Both the position numbers and the translations under genes were made by a program. 45,097 nt of DNA from CAINFV01 sp964409235 (GTDB lineage: Bacteria; Chlamydiota; Chlamydiia; Chlamydiales; FEN-1388), in contig CAYPCN010000010.1 in NCBI GenBank assembly GCA_964409235.1, positions 1-45,097 of the forward strand. Direction: 5' to 3'. Under the pieces are notes generated by a model. It had not been told where the DNA came from. It made no database searches and was given only the letters and a program-made list of their open reading frames with translations. This document shows, piece by piece, positions 27,601-36,263 of this stretch (positions within the stretch are counted from its first letter, which is position 1; each line of letters starts with the position of its first letter).

Positions 27601-29755
27601 AGTCTCGGGCCTCCTGGCATGTCATATTCAGCACATCGAGAATTGACTTGCCTTTATAGCGAATTGACAACGTATTTTCGTTAAAACGACGACCCTCGCA
27701 CGATGAGCAGGTGGTCCACGTCCGTTCGAGACTGTCCATATCAACGGCTATGACACCCATGCCAGCACAGACGGGGCAGATGCCTGATGTGCGGTCCATG
27801 ACAATGTTTGGAAGGGGTCTGCAACCCCTCCCAGTTGGGCATTTCCGGGCCTTAAGGCCCTGATTCATGCTAAAGTGGTCGGGGGTATAGCCCATTGCCT
27901 TGCTTGCCGGAAGGGAAGCAAAGAGCGTTCGTATGTCGTCAAAGATGCCGCTGTAGGTCACCGGGTTTGAGCGAGGTGTCCTGCCAATGGGCGTTTGGTC
28001 GATGTGGATCACCCTGTCAAGATGGTGGGCTCCTGTGAGAGATGCGAACCTCCCCTTCTCTACGTTGCTGTGCATGAGTCGGTTTGCAAGGGCTGGATAG
28101 AGAACCTCGAAGATGAGCGAGGATTTCCCAGACCCGGAAACGCCAGTAATGGCAATACACCTCTCCAGAGGCAGCTCGACGTCAAGATTGTCGATATTTC
28201 GATGGCGGACTCCTCGGAGGCACAGTTTCTTCTTCGTTGCGGCCTTTTTCTTCTCGTTGGGCGCAATGCTCTTTCTTCCAAAGAGGTAGTCAGAGGTAAG
28301 GGATCCGGCAACTTGCTCAAGGCTGCTGACCGAGCCTTGGTGGAGGAGCTCTCCGCCGTACATGCCAGCTCCTCGTCCAAAGTCGAGAATCCAATCCGAT
28401 GCTCTCATCATCTGCGCGTCGTGTTCGACGACGATGACGGTGTTCCCGCGGTGTTTCAGTTCGATCAGCGATGCGATGAGTTTTTCATTGTCATGAGGAT
28501 GGAGGCCTATCGATGGTTCGTCGAGAACGTACGTAATCCCGACCAACGAGCCTCCCATGTGCGAGGCGAGGCGGAGGCGCTGAAATTCTCCTCCGGACAA
28601 TGTTGTCGCCTTCCTGTCGAGTGTTACGTAGCCGAGTCCTACCCGTTGAAGGAAGGAAAGCCGTGACTGAATTTGCGAGATGGTTTCCTTGGCAAACGCC
28701 TCTTGAGGCGTGAGCACGATGGCTTGAATCCACGCCAGGGCCTCGTCGATGGTTTTGCTGACCAGTTCTTGGAGTCTCATCCCTCGAAAGCGCGCAGCAG
28801 AGGCATACGCTTGCAAGCGGCTGCCGTGGCACTTTGGACAGGCGGAGAGAGGGCCGTGGCTTCCTCTCTTCCCCTTGGCACGAGCCCCCCTCCGCTCATG
28901 GCATTCTCCAAGTCCTTGACATTCAGGGCACATTCCTGCAGGGCTGTTGTATGAGAAGTTGTTGGGCTCTAATGGAGGATAGGACCTGCCGGAGACATCT
29001 GAATATGCATACTCAGAAAAAAGCTTTTCTTCGCCGTCGGTGTCGATGACCGAGATCAGTCCTTTGCCTACTTCCAGGGCTGTGTGGCTCGATTCGATGA
29101 GGCGCTGTCGGTTCTCTTCACACACTTTCACCCGATCGACAACGACGTCGAGGTCGTGAGATGCTGCTGGGTCGACGTCGCCAATCTCGTCGATAGGCGT
29201 GATCAGGTCATCAAGGCGGACGCGCGAAAACCCTTTTTGTGCGAGCTTTTGCACTTCGTCGTGGAGCGTTCCTCTTTTCTTTTTGGCGATGGGAGCTAAG
29301 AGTATAAGGGCCTTTCCAGCGTAGCATGAGAAAAGCTCTTCGATGATCTGCTTTCTGCTGATGGCTACCAATGGTTTGCCGCTCTCTGGGCAGTGAGGGA
29401 TGGCGAGGCGAGCATACAGAACTCGCAGGTAATCGTGGATCTCTGTCATCGTTGCGACGGTGGATCGAGGGCTGCCTCCAGACGTCTTCTGTTCGATGGC
29501 AATCGTGGGCGTCAATCCAGAGATGGATTCCACGTCAGGCTTCGGAAGATTTCCTATGATTCGCTTCGCCTGATGGGAAAGAGAAAGAACATACCGCCGT
29601 TGCCCTTCGACACAGAGAGTGTCAAAGGCGAACGAGCTCTTTCCAGATCCCGATACGCCCGTTAGACAGCAAAGGACGCCATGAGGAATCACGGCGTTGA
29701 TCCCCTTGAGATTGTGAACAGATGCTTTTGTTACCGATATCTGATGATTCGACAT
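24686..29755 (-). CDS. uvrA: fused double UvrA, excinuclease ABC subunit A
   Basis: 1689 aa, nearly twice the usual 940: two complete UvrA units in tandem, the form known from Chlamydia. It finds DNA damage for nucleotide excision repair with UvrB. Four Walker A motifs are visible (GVSGSGKSS twice, GPSGAGKSS, GVSGSGKST), with signatures LSGGE, LSGGE, LSSGE and LSTGE. Walker B regions are VLDEPSIGLH, LLDEPTTGLH, ILEEPTAGLH and LMDEPTIGLH. Zinc-finger CxxC pairs occur in both halves. The second half has departures: Asp to Glu in its first Walker B and altered signatures. A good promoter sits just upstream, and the stop overlaps the kinase start. Confidence 0.98.
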   Translation of the reverse strand: MSNHQISVTKASVHNLKGINAVIPHGVLCCLTGVSGSGKSSFAFDTLCVEGQRRYVLSLSHQAKRIIGNLPKPDVESISGLTPTIAIEQKTSGGSPRSTVATMTEIHDYLRVLYARLAIPHCPESGKPLVAISRKQIIEELFSCYAGKALILLAPIAKKKRGTLHDEVQKLAQKGFSRVRLDDLITPIDEIGDVDPAASHDLDVVVDRVKVCEENRQRLIESSHTALEVGKGLISVIDTDGEEKLFSEYAYSDVSGRSYPPLEPNNFSYNSPAGMCPECQGLGECHERRGARAKGKRGSHGPLSACPKCHGSRLQAYASAARFRGMRLQELVSKTIDEALAWIQAIVLTPQEAFAKETISQIQSRLSFLQRVGLGYVTLDRKATTLSGGEFQRLRLASHMGGSLVGITYVLDEPSIGLHPHDNEKLIASLIELKHRGNTVIVVEHDAQMMRASDWILDFGRGAGMYGGELLHQGSVSSLEQVAGSLTSDYLFGRKSIAPNEKKKAATKKKLCLRGVRHRNIDNLDVELPLERCIAITGVSGSGKSSLIFEVLYPALANRLMHSNVEKGRFASLTGAHHLDRVIHIDQTPIGRTPRSNPVTYSGIFDDIRTLFASLPASKAMGYTPDHFSMNQGLKARKCPTGRGCRPLPNIVMDRTSGICPVCAGMGVIAVDMDSLERTWTTCSSCEGRRFNENTLSIRYKGKSILDVLNMTCQEARDFFAPFPRISAILEILCQVGLDYLHLGQPATTLSGGEAQRLKIARELGKPATGKTLYLLDEPTTGLHMHDIRRLVDVLHALVGRGDTVVVIEHNMDLVKTADFLIDMGPGAGRDGGKIIAAGHPSEVAQLDTPTGRALRLALAPQPHSPTPPPRQNRTQGCIEIVGACQNTLKNLSLSLPKEQLIAIIGPSGAGKSSLAVETLFAEGQRQYIESLSPYARHFIKQMPRPSVDAIYGLPPAIAITQREQASNPRSTVGTLTEIYEYLRIFWAQRGIPHCPKTKAPIRPVTKEYVADVILREGSASPVYIVAPCQRASAATAPQQIAAFQKIGYSRFRINNRIVDTSQEELPPFRAGRKVSIEVIIDRLRPIAEEKQRLVASIAEAARIGGNRLVVLQEDRERLFNLAFSVAETGESYPEITAQTFAFNTSHGMCPQCHGRGVEATTQPCSACQGTRLHALARHVTICGASIADICHMPMSQARQFLKDAVARSPLEKPLQRVFDALDYRLGLVDELGIGYLSLDRCASSLSSGEAQRIRLISQIGSQLSELLYILEEPTAGLHPQDTERLIAVLHRLKALGNTIAVIEHDPQLIHRADHILELGPRGGRHGGRIVAEGSPPPHLSSPTMSAFAEPFILNDGSSLAISAPSIIVRSATCHTLENVACTLPTQAVIGIVGVSGSGKSTLLFNVLQPALMDELAGKPSAFVSGLDEFDQYVVIDQKPIAHTSRSDLSTFMGLAPHLRALFAALPSARAQGLDATRFSAYHRRGMCTRCHGLGDMRVDMHFLPSVRVPCEACGGLRLNPSSLSVLYKGKNFGQILQLPIEEARTLFAGHPKITRYLDGLMAMGLGDLRLGAETASLSTGEAQRAKLARELAQRRTAATLYLMDEPTIGLHINEVRGLISQLHSRKEEGHTVIVVEHNIDLIAACDWLVELGPGAGPNGGKVIASGTPMHIARQARTPTGKYLRERPR

Positions 29756-29786
29756 TAATGTTCTTTCACGATTCTAGACGCGAAAA

Positions 29787-29815
29787 ATTATATCGAATTT
29801 ATTTGCTTAATTCAA
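29787..29815 (-). promoter_or_regulatory. sigma70-type promoter for uvrA-pknD
   Basis: Read on the minus strand, TTGAAT (29810-29815) and TATAAT (29787-29792) are spaced by exactly 17 bases. The -35 box lies inside the last codons of pdhC and the -10 box just after its stop. The predicted start near 29780 gives a leader of about 25 bases to uvrA. This allows uvrA-pknD to be expressed apart from the pdh genes. Confidence 0.7.
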
Positions 29816-30998
29816 ATGGGCTTTGAATAAGTTCTTTCATGGTTTTTACAAAGGACGCGGCATCTGTCCCGTCGACAACTCGGTGATCGCCGGAAACCGT
29901 TAGTGTCATCACCTTGCCGGCCGTCACTGAGCCGCCTTGTACTACAGGGGCATCGACAATGGCGCCAACGGCGACATTAGCCACGTGAGGTGGGTTGAGG
30001 ATGGCGATAAACTCATCGATGCCATACATGCCAAGATTGGAGAGGGTACAAGCCCCGCCAAGGTATTCCTGAGGTTGTAGCTTCCCTGCCCGAGCTTTTT
30101 CGGCCAGCATCTTCATCTCTTGCGAGATGGCTGTCAGCGATTTCTCTTCGGCATGGAACACGATAGGCGTGATGATCCCTCCGGGCATCGACACCGCCAC
30201 AGCAATGTCGGCATGGTCATGGACAAAGATCTGTTGGCGATCTGGGAAAAAGCTGCAGCGAAGAGACGGATGCTCCATCAAAGCGAGTGATATCGCCTTT
30301 ATGAGCATATCGTTGACGGTGATATGGAGTCCGGATGCTTTCAGCTCCTCTCGATTTTTGACAAGATCCCCCACTTCGATGGTCGACGAAACGTAAAAAT
30401 GAGGGATGTTGGCTTTGGCGTACTGAAGCTTTGTGCCAATGGTCTGTCGTAAGGGAGTGATGGATTCAAATCTTCCTTCCTCAGGAATTGGGAAGGTCGG
30501 AGCCTGCGGAACGGAGGGGAGCGTGCGCCGTTCCAGATCGCGACTCATAATGCGCCCGCCGGGCCCTGAGCCCTTGATGCCCGCCAGAGAAATCCCTTGC
30601 TGTGCTGCTAACTTCCGAGCCAGTGGCGATGCGTGGATGCGCTGTTCTCCCCGAGAGATGGTGGTGGTGCTCATGACGAGAGGGCGAGATGGCGGGGGAG
30701 CGGCGGCACTGCTTTCTATGACCACGGGTTGGGGAATATACCCAGCAGTAGGTTCGTGTTGATCAGCGGTCAGGACCGCTAATGGCTGGCCAACAGCGAC
30801 GCGTTGCCCTTGTTCGATGAGAATGTCTCTGAGCCATCCTGGATCGGCCAGGTGATGTTCTATGGTCGCTTTATCAGTGGCAATTTCTAGGATGAGCTCA
30901 CCAGAGGCGACAAAGTCGCCGACGGCTTTATGCCATTTGGCGATGGTGCCTTCGGTCATCGTAGGAGATAGCTTGGGCATGCACAGGGTAAATGGCAT
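29799..30998 (-). CDS. pdhC: pyruvate dehydrogenase E2, dihydrolipoamide acetyltransferase
   Basis: This 399-aa E2 transfers the acetyl group from lipoamide to CoA. It has one lipoyl domain (residues 1-80) with the lipoyl Lys43 in ATDKATIEHH, a Pro/Ala-rich linker, and a peripheral-subunit-binding domain (about 121-157, HASPLARKLAAQQGISLAGI). The catalytic domain ends in GDHRVVDGTDAASF with the active His and Asp. A single lipoyl domain and this length fit the chlamydial and alphaproteobacterial type. AGAGGA lies about 10 bases before ATG 30998. It is 16 bases after pdhB. No E3 gene is in the window. Confidence 0.97.
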   Translation of the reverse strand: MPFTLCMPKLSPTMTEGTIAKWHKAVGDFVASGELILEIATDKATIEHHLADPGWLRDILIEQGQRVAVGQPLAVLTADQHEPTAGYIPQPVVIESSAAAPPPSRPLVMSTTTISRGEQRIHASPLARKLAAQQGISLAGIKGSGPGGRIMSRDLERRTLPSVPQAPTFPIPEEGRFESITPLRQTIGTKLQYAKANIPHFYVSSTIEVGDLVKNREELKASGLHITVNDMLIKAISLALMEHPSLRCSFFPDRQQIFVHDHADIAVAVSMPGGIITPIVFHAEEKSLTAISQEMKMLAEKARAGKLQPQEYLGGACTLSNLGMYGIDEFIAILNPPHVANVAVGAIVDAPVVQGGSVTAGKVMTLTVSGDHRVVDGTDAASFVKTMKELIQSPFELSK

Positions 30999-31014
30999 AG
31001 GTGTGAGTTCCTCT

Positions 31015-31998
31015 TTACAGCGACAGCGTCTGTTTGACGGCCGCGAAAATTCTTTCGATCGTTGGAAGCGTTTCGCGCTCTACGACTTTTGAGTATGGCA
31101 TGGGCGTTTCCCTCTGACAGACGCGGCCTAAGGGAGCGTCGAGATCGTCAAAGCACCGCTCCTGGATACGAAATGCCACTTCACTGGCAATACCGGCATA
31201 TTGGTGCCCTTCTTCGACGATGACGCAGCTATGGGTTTTCCTGATAGAAGCAGCAATGGTCTCAAGGTCAAGGGGTTTGATGGTTCGAAGGTCGACCACC
31301 TCGGCATGGATCCCTTGCTGTGCTAGCTCTTCGGAGGCGCGAAGGCACAGGCTGACCATCCGTCCATGCGAAATAAGGGTGATGTCGGTGCCTGGCCGCT
31401 TGATATCCGCCTTTCCGATGGGGATGAGATATTCTTCTGTAGGGATTTCCATCGTATCGCCATATTGAAGCTCGCACTCGAGGAAGAGAACGGGATTTCC
31501 GCATCGCAACGCCGATGTGAGCATGCCCTTTGCATCATAGGGAGTCGATGGCGCCATGATGATCAAGCCGGGAAAGTGCGAGTATGCTGCTTCGACCGCA
31601 TGGGAATGTTGACAGGAAACTTGTGCCGCAGCTCCGTTTGGGCCACGGAAGACAATAGGCACTGAGAAGCGTCCTCCAGACATGTAGTGGAGTTTCGTCG
31701 CGTTAGAGATGATTTGATCGAAGGCGAGGAGAGAAAAGTTAAAGCTCATGAATTCAACGACAGGCCGCAATCCCGTCATCGCTGCTCCGATGCCTATGCC
31801 AGCAAAGGTTGCTTCACTAATTGGGGTGTCGATGACGCGTGTTGGGCCGTACTTGTCGAGCAACCCTTTTGTCACTTTATAGGGGCCATTGTAATACCCG
31901 ACTTCTTCGCCCAGGATAATCACACGATGGTCTTTGGCCATCTCTTCGTCCAGTGCCTGACGAATCGCTTCGCGCATTTCAACAAGCTGCATTGGCAT
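31015..31998 (-). CDS. pdhB: pyruvate dehydrogenase E1 beta subunit
   Basis: This 327-aa transketolase-like beta subunit starts MPMQLVEMREAIRQALDEEM. It shows the family's GEEVGYYNGPYKVTKGLLDKYG, DTPISEATFAGIGIGAAM, FMSFNFSLLAFDQIISNATK, HSHAVEAAYSHFPGL and VEEGHQYAGIASEV. With PdhA it forms the thiamine-diphosphate enzyme that decarboxylates pyruvate. The stop of pdhA lies 3 bases before ATG 31998, so translation is probably coupled; a second ATG at 31992 is possible. Confidence 0.97.
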   Translation of the reverse strand: MPMQLVEMREAIRQALDEEMAKDHRVIILGEEVGYYNGPYKVTKGLLDKYGPTRVIDTPISEATFAGIGIGAAMTGLRPVVEFMSFNFSLLAFDQIISNATKLHYMSGGRFSVPIVFRGPNGAAAQVSCQHSHAVEAAYSHFPGLIIMAPSTPYDAKGMLTSALRCGNPVLFLECELQYGDTMEIPTEEYLIPIGKADIKRPGTDITLISHGRMVSLCLRASEELAQQGIHAEVVDLRTIKPLDLETIAASIRKTHSCVIVEEGHQYAGIASEVAFRIQERCFDDLDAPLGRVCQRETPMPYSKVVERETLPTIERIFAAVKQTLSL

Positions 31999-32001
31999 AG
32001 G

Positions 32002-33039
32002 TTATTCTATCTCCAAGGGAGGGGCGAAAACGCCTTCTTCTAATTCTGCGGGGTCAGGCCAAGGATCTGCTTCTGCTGCTGCTGAGGCTGCAGCGATCTC
32101 ATCGCGGCATGACCGTTCCATGGCGGCATACATTTCTTCAGTGAGCCATTGCCGAGAGTAGAGATCGTTCTTCATGATGACGATAGGATCGCGTTCCATG
32201 CATGCTTTGAGATGTTCTTTGGTGCGGTACAGTCCTGGGTCTGAAATAGAGTGCCCGCGGAAGCGCTCTGTGTGGCATTCGACGAGGACAGGTCGTTGCT
32301 CTTTGAGGATATGGCGGTGCGCTTCTGCAAAGCCGGCGTAGCACTGGAGCAGGTCCATGCCGTCGAGTCGAAGGTAGCGGATGTCATAGCTTTTTGCCGC
32401 CTCTTCAAAGAATTGGTCGTACTTGGCCAGCGTTCGGCATAGCGGCGTTCCCATGCTCCACTTATTATTTTCTACGACGTAGAGGCATGGCAGCGACCAC
32501 ATAGAGGCGATGTTCAGCGATTCATGGAACACTCCTTGAGCCGCTGCTCCGTCGCCAAAAAAGGAAATGGAAATTTCGTTCTCTTTCTTGAGGTACTTAC
32601 AGGAGAGCGCTGCCCCAGTGGAAACTGGGATGCCTCCGCCGACTATGGCAAATCCTCCGAGCATCTTGCGACTGTACAGGTGCATCGACCCCCCACGTCC
32701 GCGAGCATTGCCGGTAGCACGTCCATATAGTTCTGCGAGCAGCGAATGGGGGGTCTCTCCGAGGAGAAGAGCAAGAGCGTGACAGCGATACGTCGTCAGC
32801 CACCAATTTTCGGTGCCGATCGCTTTGACAGCGGCTGTCTGAATAGCCTCTTGACCAATATACAGGTGGAGAAACCCGCCGATTTTTCCTTGTTGATATC
32901 CTGTTTCTGCCCGGAGCTCGAACTGGCGGATAAGGAGCATCTGACGGAACATCGCCAACAGCGCCTCTTTGCCAAGTTCTGAGGCTACAGCATCAGCGTT
33001 GGCACAAAAATATACGGGTGATGGGTGCTGGTCCGTCAT
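32002..33039 (-). CDS. pdhA: pyruvate dehydrogenase E1 alpha subunit
   Basis: This 345-aa protein has the thiamine-diphosphate motif beginning GDGAAAQGVFHESLN and ending in VVENN, the conserved FLHLYIGQEA, TTYRCHALAL and RGRGGSMHLYS. The phosphorylation-loop equivalent reads RFRGHSISDPGLYRTKEH. ATG 33039 is chosen over an upstream in-frame start because AGGGG lies 6 to 7 bases before it and the conserved sequence begins soon after. It is the first gene of pdhABC. The 181-bp divergent region towards the 33221 gene must carry promoters on both strands, but none is clear to me. Confidence 0.97.
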   Translation of the reverse strand: MTDQHPSPVYFCANADAVASELGKEALLAMFRQMLLIRQFELRAETGYQQGKIGGFLHLYIGQEAIQTAAVKAIGTENWWLTTYRCHALALLLGETPHSLLAELYGRATGNARGRGGSMHLYSRKMLGGFAIVGGGIPVSTGAALSCKYLKKENEISISFFGDGAAAQGVFHESLNIASMWSLPCLYVVENNKWSMGTPLCRTLAKYDQFFEEAAKSYDIRYLRLDGMDLLQCYAGFAEAHRHILKEQRPVLVECHTERFRGHSISDPGLYRTKEHLKACMERDPIVIMKNDLYSRQWLTEEMYAAMERSCRDEIAAASAAAEADPWPDPAELEEGVFAPPLEIE

Positions 33040-33220
33040 GCACGACCCCTTACAAAAAGCAAAGTCACAATGCAAATAGCACAAACATTCCTCTCTCTAT
33101 GATCGAGTACGCCAGGGAAATAATTCAATGGTCCAGAATTGAAAATTTAATTTTATTGTGGTAGGAGTACAAGAAAAGAACGAGCAGTTCCCGGAAATTC
33201 AGCATCAAAAGGGGAGATCC

Positions 33221-35356
33221 ATGACAACAACTACGCATACGTTTGATCCTACGACCGATCCCTTTAGCGTCACGTACGCGGCTCTCACAACAGGGAAGTC
33301 TTCTTGGAGTGGTGGATTTAAGTGCATTACGATCAATGGGCAGCCAGCTCTGACGTACTTGACGATGAGTGAAATGACATGGGGAGAGTACTACCAGTTC
33401 ATGAGGGGGATCGGGGATTTTTCTGCGACGAGGATTGCGGAGGTGCTTACCGACGATACGGTGATCGCTGGAATTCGCAGGTGTTTTGTGTCTCGAGTCC
33501 TATCGTCGTCCAACAAAGCGGACATCGTGGCGGTGATCGAACGAAATGTCCAAGCGGTATTGCGAGCGGCTCGCCGACCCCAAGATGATGCAACAGAGGT
33601 CCAATCGCACATGATTGGGCAATCGCCGGTGGCGAGGTCGAAGGTGACGGAAGATGTGGCCCTGGCGAATCTGTTTCAGACTGAAGCCGCAGTGAAAGAC
33701 ATTACAAAAATTGTGGACATAGCCGAGGCAGCCCAAGATCCTGCAACAGCGCAAGAACTGATTGCAGAGGTGTTTTCCTATGCGCTCCCTGATGCACAAG
33801 CAACAGAGGAGATTGATGCGCAGATCGCACGTGGGATGGGCATATTATTAGAGAATAGAACTTCGGTCGAGCAGATCTTTCACCTGTTCGAAAGCGGATA
33901 TCCAGCGGGTATCGATGAGCATGAGAAGCTACAACGTTTTATCCCGCTTTTTATACAGAGCCTGTCGTTGGTGCAGTATCCTGTAGAGGCGCTGCAAGCT
34001 TTTTTAACGCTGTTGAGCACGAAGGCGCAGGGATCCGCTCAGACGCTTGAGTTGGTGAACGCGGCCCAAGATTTTGTAGGGGCGATAGCAGGCAGTGGAA
34101 AGAAACATGAAGACATTTGCCACGTAGCCCTTCCGCTTCTTCAGAAGATGGTATGCACGTGGCCTTGTGAAAAGGGTAGTGAAGGGGCAAAAACGATCAA
34201 GGCCTATGCGGACGAATTTCGGAGAACGCAGGCATATCTCGTTCATGGCCAAAAGCAGAGCCTTCCTGGCCTCACGTCTTTTGCGACGCTTCTTTCCTCC
34301 TCACAGATTGATGTCCATGACATTTTTGCCCTGCGCCCCTTTTCGGAACGAACTGGTGACGAAGCCAAAGATTTCTCTCTGTTCTTCCACCATGTTGTAG
34401 AAGCGGCGAAATTTTCTGGTGCTCCTGCTCTTGTCCTCCACAAGGCACTCCCTCTCCTAGCGGACCATGTGCAAGGAACGGAGTATCAATCGTTGGTTGA
34501 GGATTTGGACCTCTTCTTGCCGATTTTGGGGGAAGATGTCTCCATTACTCAGAACGCTATCATTCCTCTTCTTAAAGAGATCGTGCCCAAGACTGGCAAA
34601 AAGCCGACGGTGGAACCAGAAGAAGCACGCAAGAAGATAGCAGAGGCTGTCTTCACCTTTGTGAAGAGCTCAGCTAATTTTAGCAAACTCCTTGAGCGAT
34701 GCCTGCCAATTTTAGAACAGCACATTCCCGAAGAATATGGCGCGCTCATGAACGATGTTCGCCGACTACTGAGCGTGGACAAAATCCCTGAAGAGGTTGT
34801 AAAGAGGATTATCGTCCCTCTCCTTGAACAAGTGATCTCAATTGGCACAGCTCCGCAGATAGACCCATCAAAGGCGTGTTCGCTCATTGCTGATACGATC
34901 TTTGTACTCCATCAAGACCAAGAAGCTTTAAAAAATTGCGCGTATGGCTCTTTTGAGGAGGTCTGTACCAAGATCGAAAATGCCGCAGTAGATATTCTGC
35001 AGCGCGCGAAAGCGCACGCTATTCAGAGTGTCCATGAGCAAGCTAAAGACTATAAGGGTGCTTCTCCGGTCTTTGCGTGTATGGCGGTGTTTATTTTCTC
35101 GCTCGGCTCATGGTTAGCGCTTGATGGGGAACACGTGAATGTTCATTTCTTGCCGAGAGTCCGCGAGGTGTTTTTTGGTGCCAGAGGAGAGACAAGAAGA
35201 AGGGAAGAGGCGTCCGCTCCCTTGGCGCCAGACGATCGACAGATGCTCGATCAAACTCTGCTCTCCCTTTCTCAAGCTCCTGATGCCCATTACCATGAGA
35301 TACTGCAACGAGCAAAGGTTCCAGCGATCATCCGAGGGTGGGCGGCCTCGTCGTAA
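33221..35356 (+). CDS. large helical-repeat protein, function unknown
   Basis: This 711-aa protein is not recognised. ATG 33221 has GGGGAG 4 bases upstream; an in-frame GTG at 33158 has less support. After a short Thr-rich N terminus it is almost all helical. Repeats of the type x-LPLL-x(3)-V or PLLxxxV recur (FIPLFIQSLSL, ALPLLQKMV, ALPLLADHV, IIPLLKEIV, CLPILEQHI, IVPLLEQVI), suggesting a HEAT/ARM-like solenoid. A single hydrophobic segment (about 615-634, SPVFACMAVFIFSLGSWLAL) lies near the C terminus, so it may be a tail-anchored membrane protein. Its neighbours give no functional clue. The stop is 15 bases from the next, convergent gene. Confidence 0.8.
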   Translation: MTTTTHTFDPTTDPFSVTYAALTTGKSSWSGGFKCITINGQPALTYLTMSEMTWGEYYQFMRGIGDFSATRIAEVLTDDTVIAGIRRCFVSRVLSSSNKADIVAVIERNVQAVLRAARRPQDDATEVQSHMIGQSPVARSKVTEDVALANLFQTEAAVKDITKIVDIAEAAQDPATAQELIAEVFSYALPDAQATEEIDAQIARGMGILLENRTSVEQIFHLFESGYPAGIDEHEKLQRFIPLFIQSLSLVQYPVEALQAFLTLLSTKAQGSAQTLELVNAAQDFVGAIAGSGKKHEDICHVALPLLQKMVCTWPCEKGSEGAKTIKAYADEFRRTQAYLVHGQKQSLPGLTSFATLLSSSQIDVHDIFALRPFSERTGDEAKDFSLFFHHVVEAAKFSGAPALVLHKALPLLADHVQGTEYQSLVEDLDLFLPILGEDVSITQNAIIPLLKEIVPKTGKKPTVEPEEARKKIAEAVFTFVKSSANFSKLLERCLPILEQHIPEEYGALMNDVRRLLSVDKIPEEVVKRIIVPLLEQVISIGTAPQIDPSKACSLIADTIFVLHQDQEALKNCAYGSFEEVCTKIENAAVDILQRAKAHAIQSVHEQAKDYKGASPVFACMAVFIFSLGSWLALDGEHVNVHFLPRVREVFFGARGETRRREEASAPLAPDDRQMLDQTLLSLSQAPDAHYHEILQRAKVPAIIRGWAASS

Positions 35357-35371
35357 GCAAGGGGACCTGTG

Positions 35372-36211
35372 TCACCGGCGCAGGAAGTGCTCGGCATCGG
35401 CAGGCGTATAGGCGACGCGCATGTTGGTGTCTTTATCAAACCGTACCTGAATGGCAAAATAGGGGAATGGATGGCGGTTATCGCCATTTCGCCCTTCATG
35501 AGGCAGGTAGAGCTTGATGAAAATCTCCTTGTTCATCCATGGCTTTGTCGTACTATCAACCTCCTTGTCATAACGCTCAAATTCGGTGTATGCTTTCCCT
35601 TCGGCCGCATATCGAGGATTCGAATGGTAGAAAGCAAAGATGGCATTGAGAACCACTTCGGGGTTGCTCTCGAGTTCGGCGACGTAGAATGATACTTCAG
35701 CGCCGATCAGATGTTTGGATGCCTGATTCTTCGGCGATCGATCGACATAGCGGTTATGAGCCGGACATCGATGGCCCGAGGTGATGATAACCGGCTTCCC
35801 CGTCGCGGCTTGGATTTCGTTGACCAATTCGATCAGGATCGGATAGATGAACTCCTTGCCATGGCGGATGGGGAGGCTGTGTGAGTCGGCGCCGTGGCAG
35901 TCGAACAGATTTTCCACGACCTTTCCATCCTTGAGGATTGGGATGGGTGGGTTGAGAGACGAGCCTTTGCAGCGAAAGTATTCCTTCGTGATAGGCGAGA
36001 TCTTCCCTGTTACTGCGGATTCCCATGGGTAGGATGGCACAGGCTCTGTTTCCAGTGCGGACGGAAGAATGGAGGTGGCGTTAGGAGCGCGGTAGATGGG
36101 GGATGAGGTGAGGGGAGAGCGATGGTGGTGGCGTATTAGCTTCTTAGAGGCTGTGAAGCCGAGGAAGCACGAGAAGAGAATGAGAAGAATCACGCCGAGA
36201 ACACGTGCCAT
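35372..36211 (-). CDS. membrane-anchored peptidase M15-like protein, possibly inactive
   Basis: This 279-aa protein has an N-terminal hydrophobic segment (about 5-21; Cys15 after LFS is a poor lipobox). The C-terminal half resembles M15 zinc peptidases that trim peptidoglycan peptides: a helix, then IITSGHRCPAHN (145-153) and SKHLIGAEVSF (165-175). In active family members the second motif reads SxHxxGxAxD. Here the zinc-binding Asp position is Ser174, and no clear final HxH is visible. It may therefore bind rather than cut, or coordinate metal differently. It is just upstream of, and divergent from, the HAD gene. The function is not established. Confidence 0.7.
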   Translation of the reverse strand: MARVLGVILLILFSCFLGFTASKKLIRHHHRSPLTSSPIYRAPNATSILPSALETEPVPSYPWESAVTGKISPITKEYFRCKGSSLNPPIPILKDGKVVENLFDCHGADSHSLPIRHGKEFIYPILIELVNEIQAATGKPVIITSGHRCPAHNRYVDRSPKNQASKHLIGAEVSFYVAELESNPEVVLNAIFAFYHSNPRYAAEGKAYTEFERYDKEVDSTTKPWMNKEIFIKLYLPHEGRNGDNRHPFPYFAIQVRFDKDTNMRVAYTPADAEHFLRR

Positions 36212-36263
36212 ATCGCATCAGAATAGACGATTGAAGGATCACTCTACATGGTAGGGAGTTTTC

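Noticed and set aside
24928..29665. Many open frames of 60-270 codons on the plus strand opposite uvrA and pknD
   Set aside because: They mirror the codon structure of strongly conserved genes on the minus strand and show no family motifs.
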